Shown here piece by piece: positions 34,817 to 43,738 of a DNA stretch of 64,000 nt (its first letter is position 1; each line of letters starts with the position of its first letter). A program made the position numbers and the translations under genes. The notes under the pieces were generated by a model. The model had not been told where the DNA came from and did not search any database. It saw nothing but the letters and a program-made list of their open reading frames with translations. The DNA is from an uncultured Pelagibacteraceae bacterium (GTDB lineage Bacteria; Pseudomonadota; Alphaproteobacteria; Pelagibacterales; Pelagibacteraceae). Where the stretch lies: NCBI GenBank assembly GCA_902519945.1, contig CABYLY010000003.1, forward strand, positions 35,663 to 99,662, given 5' to 3'.

Positions 34817-36101
34817 ATAATTCATTTAAATCTTCATCTTTTGAAAATTTAATAATCATATGATGTGCGTTTGTTGTTTTATTATCAATTACTTTTTGCA
34901 AGTGATTTAAAAACAAGGTCTCATTTTTTCCACTTTTATTAGCTACATCTCTTTTTTCTAAGCCTTTTTTTGATAAATCCAATAGTACCGAGGACCAGTG
35001 TAAAAGATCTTTGCCCATAAGCTGAGTATTAAATCCTTTTTGTGGTGCTTCTAAATAAGCATTCATTATTTTATTGATATCCCATTTAGATACCAATTCG
35101 TAAATTTCATCTAAATTTCCGTACAACATTCCAATATTAAATGCTGGACCCGCACACAAGCAATCCCAGCCACAAGTATCCATAGATCTTAATTCAATAT
35201 ATTTTTTAAGTCTGTTTTCTGTAAAAATTGTACTCAAGTGAATTGATAGATCACTTTCATCAGGCAGACGATTATTTAATTCCTTTATTTTGCCATTCAT
35301 AAAATCATTAAATGTATAACCTTTACCTGAAAAATAATTATCCTTGTTTTGAATAAACAATATTGGAAAATTTATTATAAAGTCTGCATATTTTTCAAAA
35401 TTTAAATTTTCCAAAAATAACTTAGGTAGGCCACCCCGAGAAGTGTTTTGCCAAACTTTTGATCGATAAGATAAGTAATTACTTTTTTTTTTTTCAATAA
35501 TTGAAGAGTTTGCAAACAAAGCGATAGAAATAGGAACAATAGAATTAACTATTTTAAATTTTTTTTTAAAATCTTCTTCAGAGCTATAATCTATATTTAA
35601 TTGTGTTCCACAGGTTCGATACATCATATCCAGACTTAATTCTCCACCTTCGGGCATATCTTTTGTCATCAGCTTATATCTCTTTTTTGGGTTATTTGAA
35701 ATTTCAGATAACTTTGATATTGGATCAAAACCAGCGCTAACAATTTTTATATTAAGTTTTTTTGTAACTTGTTTAAGTTCAAATAAATAATCATAAGACT
35801 CTGCGCATGCCTCGTGAATATTATTAAGTTTGTCACCTGATAACTCTATTTGATTTCCTGGTTCAAGAGTAATATTTTTGCCCCCTTTATTAAGGCCTAT
35901 AATATTGTCGTTTTCAAATATTGGGTTCCAATTAAATTCGATAAGCTTAGAAAACATCTCTTTTATTTTTGAATAATTAACTCTTTTATTGTTTTCACTA
36001 TTAAAAAGAAATTTTTCGTGTTCAATTCCAATTTTAAAATCTTTTTTATTTTTGATTCCAGATTTGAAATATTCTATTATTTGTTCTTTTGTAGTAATCA
36101 T
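34806..36101 (-). CDS. gshA: Glutamate-cysteine ligase (plant/alphaproteobacterial type)
   Basis: A 431-residue ligase of the GCS2 family. FKIGIEHEKFLF at 22-33, LEPGNQIELSGDKLNNIHEACAE, MYRTCGTQLNIDYSSEEDF and RLKKYIELRSMDTCGWDCLCAGPAFNIGMLYGN are diagnostic of the plant-type enzyme. It makes gamma-glutamylcysteine, the rate-limiting step of glutathione. The stop overlaps gshB. It follows the HD-domain gene by a gap of 17 bases and is probably in the same transcript as purF. Confidence 0.94.
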   Translation of the reverse strand: MITTKEQIIEYFKSGIKNKKDFKIGIEHEKFLFNSENNKRVNYSKIKEMFSKLIEFNWNPIFENDNIIGLNKGGKNITLEPGNQIELSGDKLNNIHEACAESYDYLFELKQVTKKLNIKIVSAGFDPISKLSEISNNPKKRYKLMTKDMPEGGELSLDMMYRTCGTQLNIDYSSEEDFKKKFKIVNSIVPISIALFANSSIIEKKKSNYLSYRSKVWQNTSRGGLPKLFLENLNFEKYADFIINFPILFIQNKDNYFSGKGYTFNDFMNGKIKELNNRLPDESDLSIHLSTIFTENRLKKYIELRSMDTCGWDCLCAGPAFNIGMLYGNLDEIYELVSKWDINKIMNAYLEAPQKGFNTQLMGKDLLHWSSVLLDLSKKGLEKRDVANKSGKNETLFLNHLQKVIDNKTTNAHHMIIKFSKDEDLNELYDK

Positions 36102-36118
36102 TAATTTAATTTTACTTA

Positions 36119-36685
36119 TTAATTATTTTTAAGTGAGGAGTATGGTTTTCTGGAAAAGATCTTTTTAACCATTGGTTTAAAAAAATCTAATGACAAAGAC
36201 TCATAATTTGGATCAAAAGAATTTTGATCATATTTTTCACAAAAATTAATCGTATCTTGAAAATATTTATGATTTTTATATTTATCCCTTGTATTTTTGT
36301 CACCACCTAGATGATGAGCATAATAATACATTTGAAACTCACCATGTTTTTCAATAATCCAATGAGTTCTTTCTGAAACATATGGTTTAAGTATTGCAGC
36401 CGCATACTCTGAATGATTCATGGGCGCTAATTCATCACCAATATCATGCAATAAACAAGCAACAACCATTTCTTCAGATTCTCCATTTCTATGTGCTCTG
36501 GTGGCACTTTGAAGTGAATGTTCAAGTCTAGATATTTGGTAACCCTCTAAGGTTTCAGTAAGTCTAGACATAAACTTTAATATTCTGTCAGCAGTTTTGC
36601 TAGCAAAATCTTTTTCGTGTTTATCTAAAAAAAGATAATCTTCTTTAGTGCCATTTTTCATTTCTGTAAAACTTACTTTTTTCAT
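36119..36685 (-). CDS. PhnZ-like HD-domain mixed-valent di-iron oxygenase family protein
   Basis: A 188-residue HD protein. ISRLEHSLQSATRAHRNG, EEMVVACLLHDIGDE, NHSEYAAAILKPYV and IIEKHGEF align by eye with PhnZ, the 2-amino-1-hydroxyethylphosphonate oxygenase. The metal ligands would be His56, His80, Asp81, His91, His114 and Asp153 or Asp158. The PhnZ residue Glu27 (in YIGEAISQLEHS) is replaced by Tyr49, so the substrate is probably different. Such enzymes cleave C-P or C-C bonds with O2. No other phosphonate gene is adjacent: it sits between purF and gshA. Confidence 0.75.
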   Translation of the reverse strand: MKKVSFTEMKNGTKEDYLFLDKHEKDFASKTADRILKFMSRLTETLEGYQISRLEHSLQSATRAHRNGESEEMVVACLLHDIGDELAPMNHSEYAAAILKPYVSERTHWIIEKHGEFQMYYYAHHLGGDKNTRDKYKNHKYFQDTINFCEKYDQNSFDPNYESLSLDFFKPMVKKIFSRKPYSSLKNN

Positions 36686-38167
36686 TTAATTATTTGATGC
36701 AGTATTTAATAATGATAATTGAGTTATTTTACTATCACCAAGTTCATCTATAGGTTTAACAGGGTAGTCGCCAGTAAAATAATGATCCGTTAGCTGAGGG
36801 TAACTCTCATTTCTTTGATCAAAACCAATTGCTCGATACATTCCATTAATTGACAAAAATTTTAATGATTTTGCTCCTATGTATTGACATATCTCTTGGT
36901 TGTTTTTATTCGCAGCAAGTAACTCTTTTTTAGTTGGAGTGTCAACTCCATAAAAGTCAGGAAATTTTATTTCTGGACATGCAATTCTAACATGAACTTC
37001 TTCCGCTCCAGCATCATATAACATTTTAACTATTTTATGTGAAGTAGTACCTCGAACCAAAGAGTCATCTACTAAGATTATTTTTTTCCCTTTAATAGTT
37101 GACTGGTTCGCATTTAATTTTAATTTAACACCTAAACTTCTAATTTTTTGACTGGGCTCAATAAAAGTTCTGCCTACATAATGATTTCTTACCAGACCAA
37201 GTTCAAACTTTATTTTTAAATGTTGTGCAAAGCCCAAAGCTGCTGCATTTCCTGAGTCCGGAACAGGCACAACAATATCTGCATTTATATCATTTTCTTT
37301 AGCAAGTTCTGAACCAAGGTTTTTTCTATATTCGTAAGCTGTTTTACCATTAAGCATACTGTCAGGTCTTGCAAAATATATGTATTCAAAGACACAAGGC
37401 CTTACTTTTTTTAATGGAAAGGGTTTAATACTTTTTAATTCATTTTTTTCAATTAAAACTATTTCTCCATTTTCTACTTCTCTAACAAATTTTGCACCAA
37501 TAATATCAAGTGCACAAGTTTCAGATGCCAGAACATAACTATCTTTTAATTTCCCAATTACCAAAGGCCGGATACCATATGGATCTCGAACTCCAACTAA
37601 AGAAGTTTGGGTAAGCATTACAAGAGCGTATCCTCCTTGAATTTGAAAAATTGCATCAACAATTTTATCAATTGTTTTTGATCTTTTAGATTTTGCAATT
37701 AATTGAACAATTGTTTCAGTATCGGAAGTTGTATAAAAAATAGCTCCGTCATCAACCAACTTTTTTCTAAGTGAAATTGAATTAGTTAAATTTCCATTGT
37801 GAGCAACTCCAATTCCTCCTGCATTTGTGTCTGCAAAAAAAGGCTGAATATTTCTAAGTGTGTTTTCACCTGTAGTGCTATAGCGATTATGACCAATTGC
37901 AAAATCACCCTGAAGTTTTTTGAGTACTTTTTCCCTATTAAAATTATCTCCAACTAACCCAAATCTTTTTTCAGAAAAATATTCTTTACCGTTAAAACTT
38001 ACGATTCCACAACCTTCCTGGCCCCTATGTTGAAGAGCATGTAAGCCAAGAGCAGTTAATGCTGAAGCATCTTTAGCATTACTTATACCAAATACACCAC
38101 ACTCTTCTTTAATCTTCGGATCAAAGTTCGTTAATCTTTTCTTTAGAGTCTTGATATGTTTTTTCAT
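36686..38167 (-). CDS. purF: Amidophosphoribosyltransferase
   Basis: The committed step of purine synthesis, converting PRPP and glutamine to phosphoribosylamine. The sequence begins with a 22-residue leader and then CGVFGI; Cys23 would become the N-terminal nucleophile after processing, as in B. subtilis-type PurF. HNRYSTTGENTLRNIQPFF and GYALVMLTQ are amidotransferase blocks, and IILVDDSLVRGTTS is the PRPP loop near residue 362. No alternative start exists downstream of 38167 before CGVFG, so the 47-base overlap with cvpA is real. The stop is adjacent to the next ATG. Confidence 0.95.
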   Translation of the reverse strand: MKKHIKTLKKRLTNFDPKIKEECGVFGISNAKDASALTALGLHALQHRGQEGCGIVSFNGKEYFSEKRFGLVGDNFNREKVLKKLQGDFAIGHNRYSTTGENTLRNIQPFFADTNAGGIGVAHNGNLTNSISLRKKLVDDGAIFYTTSDTETIVQLIAKSKRSKTIDKIVDAIFQIQGGYALVMLTQTSLVGVRDPYGIRPLVIGKLKDSYVLASETCALDIIGAKFVREVENGEIVLIEKNELKSIKPFPLKKVRPCVFEYIYFARPDSMLNGKTAYEYRKNLGSELAKENDINADIVVPVPDSGNAAALGFAQHLKIKFELGLVRNHYVGRTFIEPSQKIRSLGVKLKLNANQSTIKGKKIILVDDSLVRGTTSHKIVKMLYDAGAEEVHVRIACPEIKFPDFYGVDTPTKKELLAANKNNQEICQYIGAKSLKFLSINGMYRAIGFDQRNESYPQLTDHYFTGDYPVKPIDELGDSKITQLSLLNTASNN

Positions 38168-38681
38168 TAGGAAATTCTTTTAATAAGTAATTACTACCTT
38201 TTTGTAAATATGGAAAGACGAATGATTTACTCAAATTTTTTGGCCATTTCTCATAATTATACACCACATGCACAGCTGAAAATAGGCATATGGAGATTAT
38301 ATAAGCCCTAATAAATCCAAAAAAGAATCCAAACACAGTGTCTAAGCTTCCGATTCCTGTATACCTTATTGCCTTACTAAGTCCCTTATTAATTAATAAA
38401 ACAAAAAATACCACAACTACGAATATTGAGACTCCAAGGCCAATATCCAATACATACTCATTATCTATAATACCTTTTAAATATGGTTTTAATCTCGGAA
38501 AAATTAATAAAGTTATGACATAGGCTAATAACCATTTTGCCATAGATAAAATACTCAAGACAAACCCTTTTTTGTAACATTTAATTAAAGAAAAAATTGT
38601 AATTATTAAATAAACAAGATCGATAATTGAACTTGCTTTATAAAAATTTGTAAGCAAGTCTTGCATTAAATTATTTTCCAA
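38121..38681 (-). CDS. cvpA: CvpA family membrane protein
   Basis: A 186-residue protein with four membrane helices; IIDLVYLIITIFSLIKCYKKGF and the following helix 2, then GSLDTVFGFFFGFIRAYIISICLF, match the CvpA family, required in E. coli for colicin V export and often next to purF, as here. The molecular role is unclear; a link to envelope maintenance is reported for other bacteria. It overlaps the MMPL gene by 11 bases and purF by 47 bases, so translation of purF must begin while ribosomes are still on cvpA. Confidence 0.9.
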   Translation of the reverse strand: MENNLMQDLLTNFYKASSIIDLVYLIITIFSLIKCYKKGFVLSILSMAKWLLAYVITLLIFPRLKPYLKGIIDNEYVLDIGLGVSIFVVVVFFVLLINKGLSKAIRYTGIGSLDTVFGFFFGFIRAYIISICLFSAVHVVYNYEKWPKNLSKSFVFPYLQKGSNYLLKEFPNEKTYQDSKEKINEL

Positions 38682-41052
38682 ACGGTTTCATAACCAGTAT
38701 TAAAGACGGAAGCAATGTTAATACAGAAATCATTGCTAATAGCATTGCTAGTCCTGTAAAAATTCCAAAATAAATAGTAGGAATAAAATTTGATAAAACT
38801 AAAATTGAAAACCCAAAAATAATTGTTATTGAGGTATTTAAAATTGCCTTACCTACAGTTGAGTGACACAAAATCAATGTTTTTTTGTAGTCATTAATTT
38901 TGCTAAACTCTTCCTTAAATCTATAAATATAATGAATACTATTATCAACAGCTATACCAATTGTAATTGCTGCGATAGTAATTGTCATCATATCAAGTGG
39001 AATGTTGAGCAATCCTATAATTCCAAGAATAAAAAAAGCAGCTATAAAGTTTGGTACCAATCCGATCAAGGACAATTTTACATTTCTAAAAAGTATTATA
39101 AACATTATAAAAATTCCAATCATTACTAATCCCAGCGTTAAAATTTGTGATTTGAAAAGACTTTGTAGCAAGTTATTAAATAAAATTAATACCCCACTTA
39201 ACTTAAAACTTTTTTCATCAAGACCAATTTTATTTTTTAAATCGTAATTTATTTTTTTTATCAAATCATTTCTCTTTAAGCCTTCTTGAGAGTCAATTAT
39301 TCTGAGATTTATTCTTGCTTCATTGTCTTTTATAGATATGTAAGGATCAATTATTTCTGTTTTAATTGTTTCAGGTATTTTAGAGTAAAGAACACCCATT
39401 TCCAAAGTACCAAGAGGTTTGTTATTATTTAGCAATGTAGCTACATCAACAATTGAAGAAAAAGATAAAACCTTTCCAACTTGGGGCAATCCATCTAAAT
39501 AATTATGAACTGATGAAATTGTATCAATCTTATCTTTAGTGAACCAATACTTCTCATCATCTTGGTTATCATCGTCCCAATCATCAAATTCATCATCATT
39601 CGCTTCTTTTGAAATATCTTTTTTTGGAAACTTTAAAATAACTTCAAGTGGTGTTGTTCCACCTAGTTTTTCATCAATTAGTTTCATGCCTTGATAAATT
39701 TCAGTTTTCTTACTGAAGTAATTTATAAAGCTGTTTTCAACTTCCAAACGACTTATACCAATTAAGCTTAAAAGTATTGCTAAAATGGTGACAGAAAAAA
39801 TTGTTTTTTGATTATTTAGAGAAATCTTTGAAAAAAAAGATGTTATTCTAGAGTCTTTATCTTCCTTTAAAAAAATTTTACCCTCAGGAACAAACCTGAT
39901 CAAACTTGGTAACAATGTAAAAGTAATAATTAATGAGGTCATTAAACCTAAAGTCATCATCCACCCAAAATCAATAACAGGTTTAATTTCACTGAATATT
40001 AGAGATAGAAATGCAATAATTGTTGTCAACACAGTATATAAAATTGGCCAAAACATTTTACTCGTCGTCAACGTGATTAACTGCATAATATTTTTTTCAG
40101 GATTAATTTTTTTTAATTGAAGAAACCTTGTACTAATATGAATATTCATAGCCATTGTTAGAATTAACATTAGTGCGATGAAATTAGAGGATATGACAGT
40201 TACTTTCCAGCCCAATACACCTAAAAGGCCAATCATAATAATTACTGAGAACAGACAACTAGAAATCGGAACGAGAATCCAAATAATTTTTCTAAAAACA
40301 AACCACAAAGTTGCAATGATAAAAAAAAATACTCCTAAACCAAAGACAATTATGTCATTTTTAATAAATGACATCATATCATCTGCAATCATAGGTATTC
40401 CACCTAGATGTATTTTTCCAATATCTTCATAACTTTTAATAACATCTCTTATTTCGAGAATATTTTCATGATTTTGTTTTTTTAATCTATCTTTAAATAA
40501 TTCAATTTCCTCTTGAGTTTTGTTTTTTTCATCTAAATATTTATTTTTTTTAATATTTACAATTATCCCACTTGTCTTACCATCTTCACTAATTACAAAG
40601 TTCCTGAATACTGGGCTACTAAGAATTTCCTTAAAGCCTCTTTCCTTGTTAATACCCTCATCTTTTAAAGTTTTGAAATTTTGTAATCTTTCTTGAAGAG
40701 GTGCATCAGAATTATCTAACAAAGGAATATCCAGAAGAGTTATTACACTATGGACCCATTTTAAGCTTTGTATTTTATACTTTAAACTTAAGAGATTATT
40801 TATCGAAGTTTCAGATATCATATTCTCGTTTGGGGTATAAGTTAAAATAAGAAATTCTTTTGAACCATACCTTTCAGTAACTTCTTCGAGATACTTCAAG
40901 TCTGGATCACCTTCTATCAATAATGTTTCAGAAGAGGCATCTAATCTAAAATCTTTTGAGAAATAACCAAAGCTAAACAATGCTATTAATAAAATTATGA
41001 ATACAGCTCTTGGGTATTTGAGAATATTATTTTGATAAAATTGGGCGATCAT
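38671..41052 (-). CDS. RND/MMPL superfamily exporter (HpnN-like)
   Basis: A 793-residue membrane protein with the RND layout: one helix, a periplasmic loop of about 190 residues, six helices, another loop (containing an acidic insertion DDEFDDWDDDNQDDEK near residue 490), and six more helices. MLILTMAMNIHISTRFLQL and TIAAITIGIAVDNSIHYIYRFKEE are the helix 4 motifs of the two halves. HpnN-type members traffic hopanoids or other lipids to the outer membrane; that is a possible role but cargo is unknown. It is the first gene of a group with cvpA, purF, HD, gshA and gshB. Confidence 0.85.
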   Translation of the reverse strand: MIAQFYQNNILKYPRAVFIILLIALFSFGYFSKDFRLDASSETLLIEGDPDLKYLEEVTERYGSKEFLILTYTPNENMISETSINNLLSLKYKIQSLKWVHSVITLLDIPLLDNSDAPLQERLQNFKTLKDEGINKERGFKEILSSPVFRNFVISEDGKTSGIIVNIKKNKYLDEKNKTQEEIELFKDRLKKQNHENILEIRDVIKSYEDIGKIHLGGIPMIADDMMSFIKNDIIVFGLGVFFFIIATLWFVFRKIIWILVPISSCLFSVIIMIGLLGVLGWKVTVISSNFIALMLILTMAMNIHISTRFLQLKKINPEKNIMQLITLTTSKMFWPILYTVLTTIIAFLSLIFSEIKPVIDFGWMMTLGLMTSLIITFTLLPSLIRFVPEGKIFLKEDKDSRITSFFSKISLNNQKTIFSVTILAILLSLIGISRLEVENSFINYFSKKTEIYQGMKLIDEKLGGTTPLEVILKFPKKDISKEANDDEFDDWDDDNQDDEKYWFTKDKIDTISSVHNYLDGLPQVGKVLSFSSIVDVATLLNNNKPLGTLEMGVLYSKIPETIKTEIIDPYISIKDNEARINLRIIDSQEGLKRNDLIKKINYDLKNKIGLDEKSFKLSGVLILFNNLLQSLFKSQILTLGLVMIGIFIMFIILFRNVKLSLIGLVPNFIAAFFILGIIGLLNIPLDMMTITIAAITIGIAVDNSIHYIYRFKEEFSKINDYKKTLILCHSTVGKAILNTSITIIFGFSILVLSNFIPTIYFGIFTGLAMLLAMISVLTLLPSLILVMKPFGK

Positions 41053-41073
41053 CTCACCCTTTTATATTAAAAT

Positions 41074-42489
41074 TTAATTAGTTTGAGTATCTTTAAATTT
41101 AGTGAACATTGCCTCAAACTCAAGGAATACATTTCCTGTTGGACCGTGTCTTTGTTTTCCAATGATTAATTCTGCTAAATTAGAGACCTCATTCATTTTC
41201 GCTTGCCATTCAGCATGTTCTGCAGTAGCTGGTGTTGGCTCTTTATTTTCTAGGTAATATGATTCTCTGTAGACGAACATAACCACATCAGCATCTTGTT
41301 CAATAGAGCCAGACTCTCTTAGATCCGATAGTTGTGGTTTTTTATTATCTCTTTGTTCCACTTGTCTTGAAAGTTGTGAAAGAGCCACAACAGGGACTGA
41401 TAATTCTTTGGCAATTGCTTTTAAACCTTGAGTTATTTCAGAAACTTCTTGGACACGTCCATCCTTATAATTAGAAGTTCCTCTCATTAGCTGGATATAA
41501 TCTACAATTATCATATCAAGACCATGTATTCGTTTAATACGTCTTGCTCTATTACTCATTGCAGCAATTGTGATAGCTGGTGTTTCATCTATATAAAGTG
41601 GAAGTTCGGCAATATTTTTTGAAGTTTCAATAAATTTATCAAATTGTTCATCTGTTATCTTGCCTCTTCTGATATCATTTGATTTAACTCTTGATTGCTC
41701 AGCTAAAATTCTTGTAGATAATTGTTCAGATGACATTTCTAGTGAAAAAAAAGCAATAGAAGATTTTCTTCCACTTTCATTTAATTTTTGAGCAGCATTA
41801 AATGCAATATTAGTAGCCAAAGCTGTTTTACCCATTCCTGGTCTACCTGCTATAATAATTAGGTCAGACTTGTGAAGACCGCCCAATCTATCATCAAGAT
41901 CTCTTAACCCAGTTGGTACTCCCACAATTCCCTCATCGTTCTTATACGCCGCTGAAGCCATATCAATAGTTTCCTTAAGGGCTTTGTCAAACTTAATAAA
42001 AGAAGAACTAAAAGAACCTTTCTCAGCTAACTTAAATAATTCTTTTTCAGAATTTTCAATTATTTTTTGACCACTAGTACTAAGATCTCCTAATTTAGCA
42101 TCATCAATAGTTTGCTCTGAAATCTTTATAAGTTCCCTACGAACAAACATGTCATAAATAATCTTTGAATATTCAATTGCCTGTCTGATTGAGGTTGAAA
42201 ATTTTGTGATTTTAACTAAATATTCTGGAACATTTATTTCATCTTTTTCTTCCTCAAAATGATTTTTTAGAGTTATTGGATTTGCCAACAATCCTTTATA
42301 AATCAAACTTTCGATTGCTGCAAAAATTTTTTGATGCATTGGATCATAAAAATTATTACTTGTTATAATAATATTTATTTCATCAAAAATCTCATTTGAA
42401 ACCAGTATTGATCCAATTACTGCTTGCTCTGCCTCGATATTATTTGGTAATTCTTTAAAGTTATTTTTAACTAAAGTTAAATTTTCCAT
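41074..42489 (-). CDS. dnaB: Replicative DNA helicase
   Basis: A 471-residue hexameric helicase. PNNIEAEQAVIGSIL starts the N-terminal DnaB domain; the RecA-like domain has Walker A GRPGMGKTALATNIAF at about 212-227, FFSLEMSSEQL, MIIVDYIQLMRG (Walker B), VVALSQLSRQVEQR and DLRESGSIEQDADVV. It unwinds DNA ahead of the replication fork. It is downstream of the ribosomal protein genes rpsF-rpsR-rplI, the order seen in many bacteria, with a 67-base gap that may hold its own promoter. Confidence 0.96.
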   Translation of the reverse strand: MENLTLVKNNFKELPNNIEAEQAVIGSILVSNEIFDEINIIITSNNFYDPMHQKIFAAIESLIYKGLLANPITLKNHFEEEKDEINVPEYLVKITKFSTSIRQAIEYSKIIYDMFVRRELIKISEQTIDDAKLGDLSTSGQKIIENSEKELFKLAEKGSFSSSFIKFDKALKETIDMASAAYKNDEGIVGVPTGLRDLDDRLGGLHKSDLIIIAGRPGMGKTALATNIAFNAAQKLNESGRKSSIAFFSLEMSSEQLSTRILAEQSRVKSNDIRRGKITDEQFDKFIETSKNIAELPLYIDETPAITIAAMSNRARRIKRIHGLDMIIVDYIQLMRGTSNYKDGRVQEVSEITQGLKAIAKELSVPVVALSQLSRQVEQRDNKKPQLSDLRESGSIEQDADVVMFVYRESYYLENKEPTPATAEHAEWQAKMNEVSNLAELIIGKQRHGPTGNVFLEFEAMFTKFKDTQTN

Positions 42490-42556
42490 ATTAATAATTT
42501 ACACAAAAAAAACTGAAGCAAAATTTTAAAAATAAGCTGGGGAAAAAATTGTATAA

Positions 42557-43015
42557 TTATTGTATGCTTTCGGCAGACTCAACTTTTATACTAATCTCAG
42601 CATCAACTTCTGAGTGCAAAGAGACTTTGACCTTAAATTTTCCTAAAGACTTTATTTCATGTATAGGCTGTATCATTGAAGGTTTAATCTCAATACTCTC
42701 TTTTTCTTTCACGAGTTTTGATATTTCAGTTGGTTTAACTGATCCATATAATTCATTATTTTCAGTACAAAGCTTTTTAATTTGATATTCTTTATGATTA
42801 ATTTTTTCAAACAACGCTCGTGCATTTAGTTTTTTTTCATTATCTTTTTTTGATAATTCAGTTTTTAGCTTTTCTACTTGTGCTATATTTTCTTTTGACG
42901 CATACAGAGCTTTTTTATTTGCAATCAGAAAATTTCTGGCGAATCCTCTTTTAACATCAATTATTTCACCAATTGATCCCAATCTTTTAAAATTCTCTAA
43001 TAAAATTACTTTCAT
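42557..43015 (-). CDS. rplI: 50S ribosomal protein L9
   Basis: A 152-residue protein with the N-terminal L9 domain (KVILLENFKRLGSIGEIIDVKRGFARNFLI, including GFARNFLI), a long central helix and the C-terminal RNA-binding domain with LYGSVKPTEIS. L9 binds domain V of 23S rRNA and reaches over the intersubunit side. It is third in the rpsF-rpsR-rplI group, 7 bases after rpsR. The size is normal for the family. Confidence 0.95.
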   Translation of the reverse strand: MKVILLENFKRLGSIGEIIDVKRGFARNFLIANKKALYASKENIAQVEKLKTELSKKDNEKKLNARALFEKINHKEYQIKKLCTENNELYGSVKPTEISKLVKEKESIEIKPSMIQPIHEIKSLGKFKVKVSLHSEVDAEISIKVESAESIQ

Positions 43016-43022
43016 TTTTTTA

Positions 43023-43295
43023 CTATATTAAAGCTAAGTTTCTTGCCCTTTTGATCGACAATGATAGTTCTCTTTGTTTTTTTTGACTTACGTTAGTTAT
43101 CCTAGAAGGCAAAATTTTACCATTTTCAGATACATATTTTTTTAATAATTTTATATTTTTATAGTCTATTTTTGGGGCTCCCTTTACTGAAAAAGGGCAA
43201 TTTCTTTTAAATTTATATTTGTTGGGCTGAAATATACTTAGCTTTGCAAAATTATTTTGTTTGTTTCTTTTATTTCCACTTTGTTTTTTTGGCAT
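43023..43295 (-). CDS. rpsR: 30S ribosomal protein S18
   Basis: A 90-residue protein with the S18 core [19 protein letters not shown] followed by [20 protein letters not shown] and a basic C-terminal RARNLALI. S18 pairs with S6 on the 30S platform. A basic N-terminal extension ([15 protein letters not shown]) precedes the core. It lies 2 bases after rpsF and 7 before rplI, so the three are one operon. Confidence 0.95.
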   Translation of the reverse strand: MPKKQSGNKRNKQNNFAKLSIFQPNKYKFKRNCPFSVKGAPKIDYKNIKLLKKYVSENGKILPSRITNVSQKKQRELSLSIKRARNLALI

Positions 43296-43297
43296 AA

Positions 43298-43651
43298 TTA
43301 GTTTTTGTTATTTTTTTTATTTTCGCTTTCATCTTTTTTAGAAAAATAATTAGTTTCAAGGTCAAACTCTTTAACTTTTACAGTTAAGTATCTTAAAAGC
43401 TTTTTATCTATTGCTTCATTTTTTTCCAATTCATGAATCACATTTCCTTTACCTTTGATTTTAAAATGTATGTAACTACCTTTTTTATTTTTTTTAATAA
43501 GATAAGATAAGTTTAAAAGGCCCCAATTTTCAGTTTTAACAACTTCACCAGCATTTTTTTCAACAATTTTAGAATATTTTTCAGTCAATTGCCTGATTTC
43601 ACTTGGTGAAGCATCTTGCCTAGCAATTATTGTATGTTCGTATAAATTCAT
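43298..43651 (-). CDS. rpsF: 30S ribosomal protein S6
   Basis: A 117-residue protein with the S6 fold landmarks [48 protein letters not shown] and [22 protein letters not shown] sequence (here [20 protein letters not shown]). The C-terminal tail is Lys/Asn-rich, as common in the clade. It heads the rpsF-rpsR-rplI group. A TATAAT on the minus strand (43689-43684) probably serves as its -10, leaving a leader of about 25 bases. Confidence 0.95.
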   Translation of the reverse strand: MNLYEHTIIARQDASPSEIRQLTEKYSKIVEKNAGEVVKTENWGLLNLSYLIKKNKKGSYIHFKIKGKGNVIHELEKNEAIDKKLLRYLTVKVKEFDLETNYFSKKDESENKKNNKN

Positions 43652-43683
43652 TTAAATTCTTTAATAAAAAACGAGGATATACT

Positions 43684-43689
43684 ATTATA
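43684..43689 (-). promoter_or_regulatory. Candidate -10 box of the rpsF operon
   Basis: ATTATA on the plus strand reads TATAAT on the minus strand. TTTTGC lies 17 bases upstream, or TTGCTA 15, as a weak -35. The start would be about 25 bases before the rpsF ATG. A plus-strand TATACT (43678-43683) next to it might serve fabD, so this 87-base divergent gap holds two nearly abutting -10 boxes. Confidence 0.45.
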
Positions 43690-43738
43690 AATCTTCAATA
43701 TCAATAGCAAAAAATAAAAAAAATAGGTTTTTTTTGAG

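Noticed and set aside
39541..39620. Acidic repeat (DDEFDDWDDDNQDDEK) in the MMPL exporter as a sequence error or inserted repeat
   Set aside because: The frame is open, flanking domains align normally, and low-complexity acidic loops in periplasmic regions are plausible.
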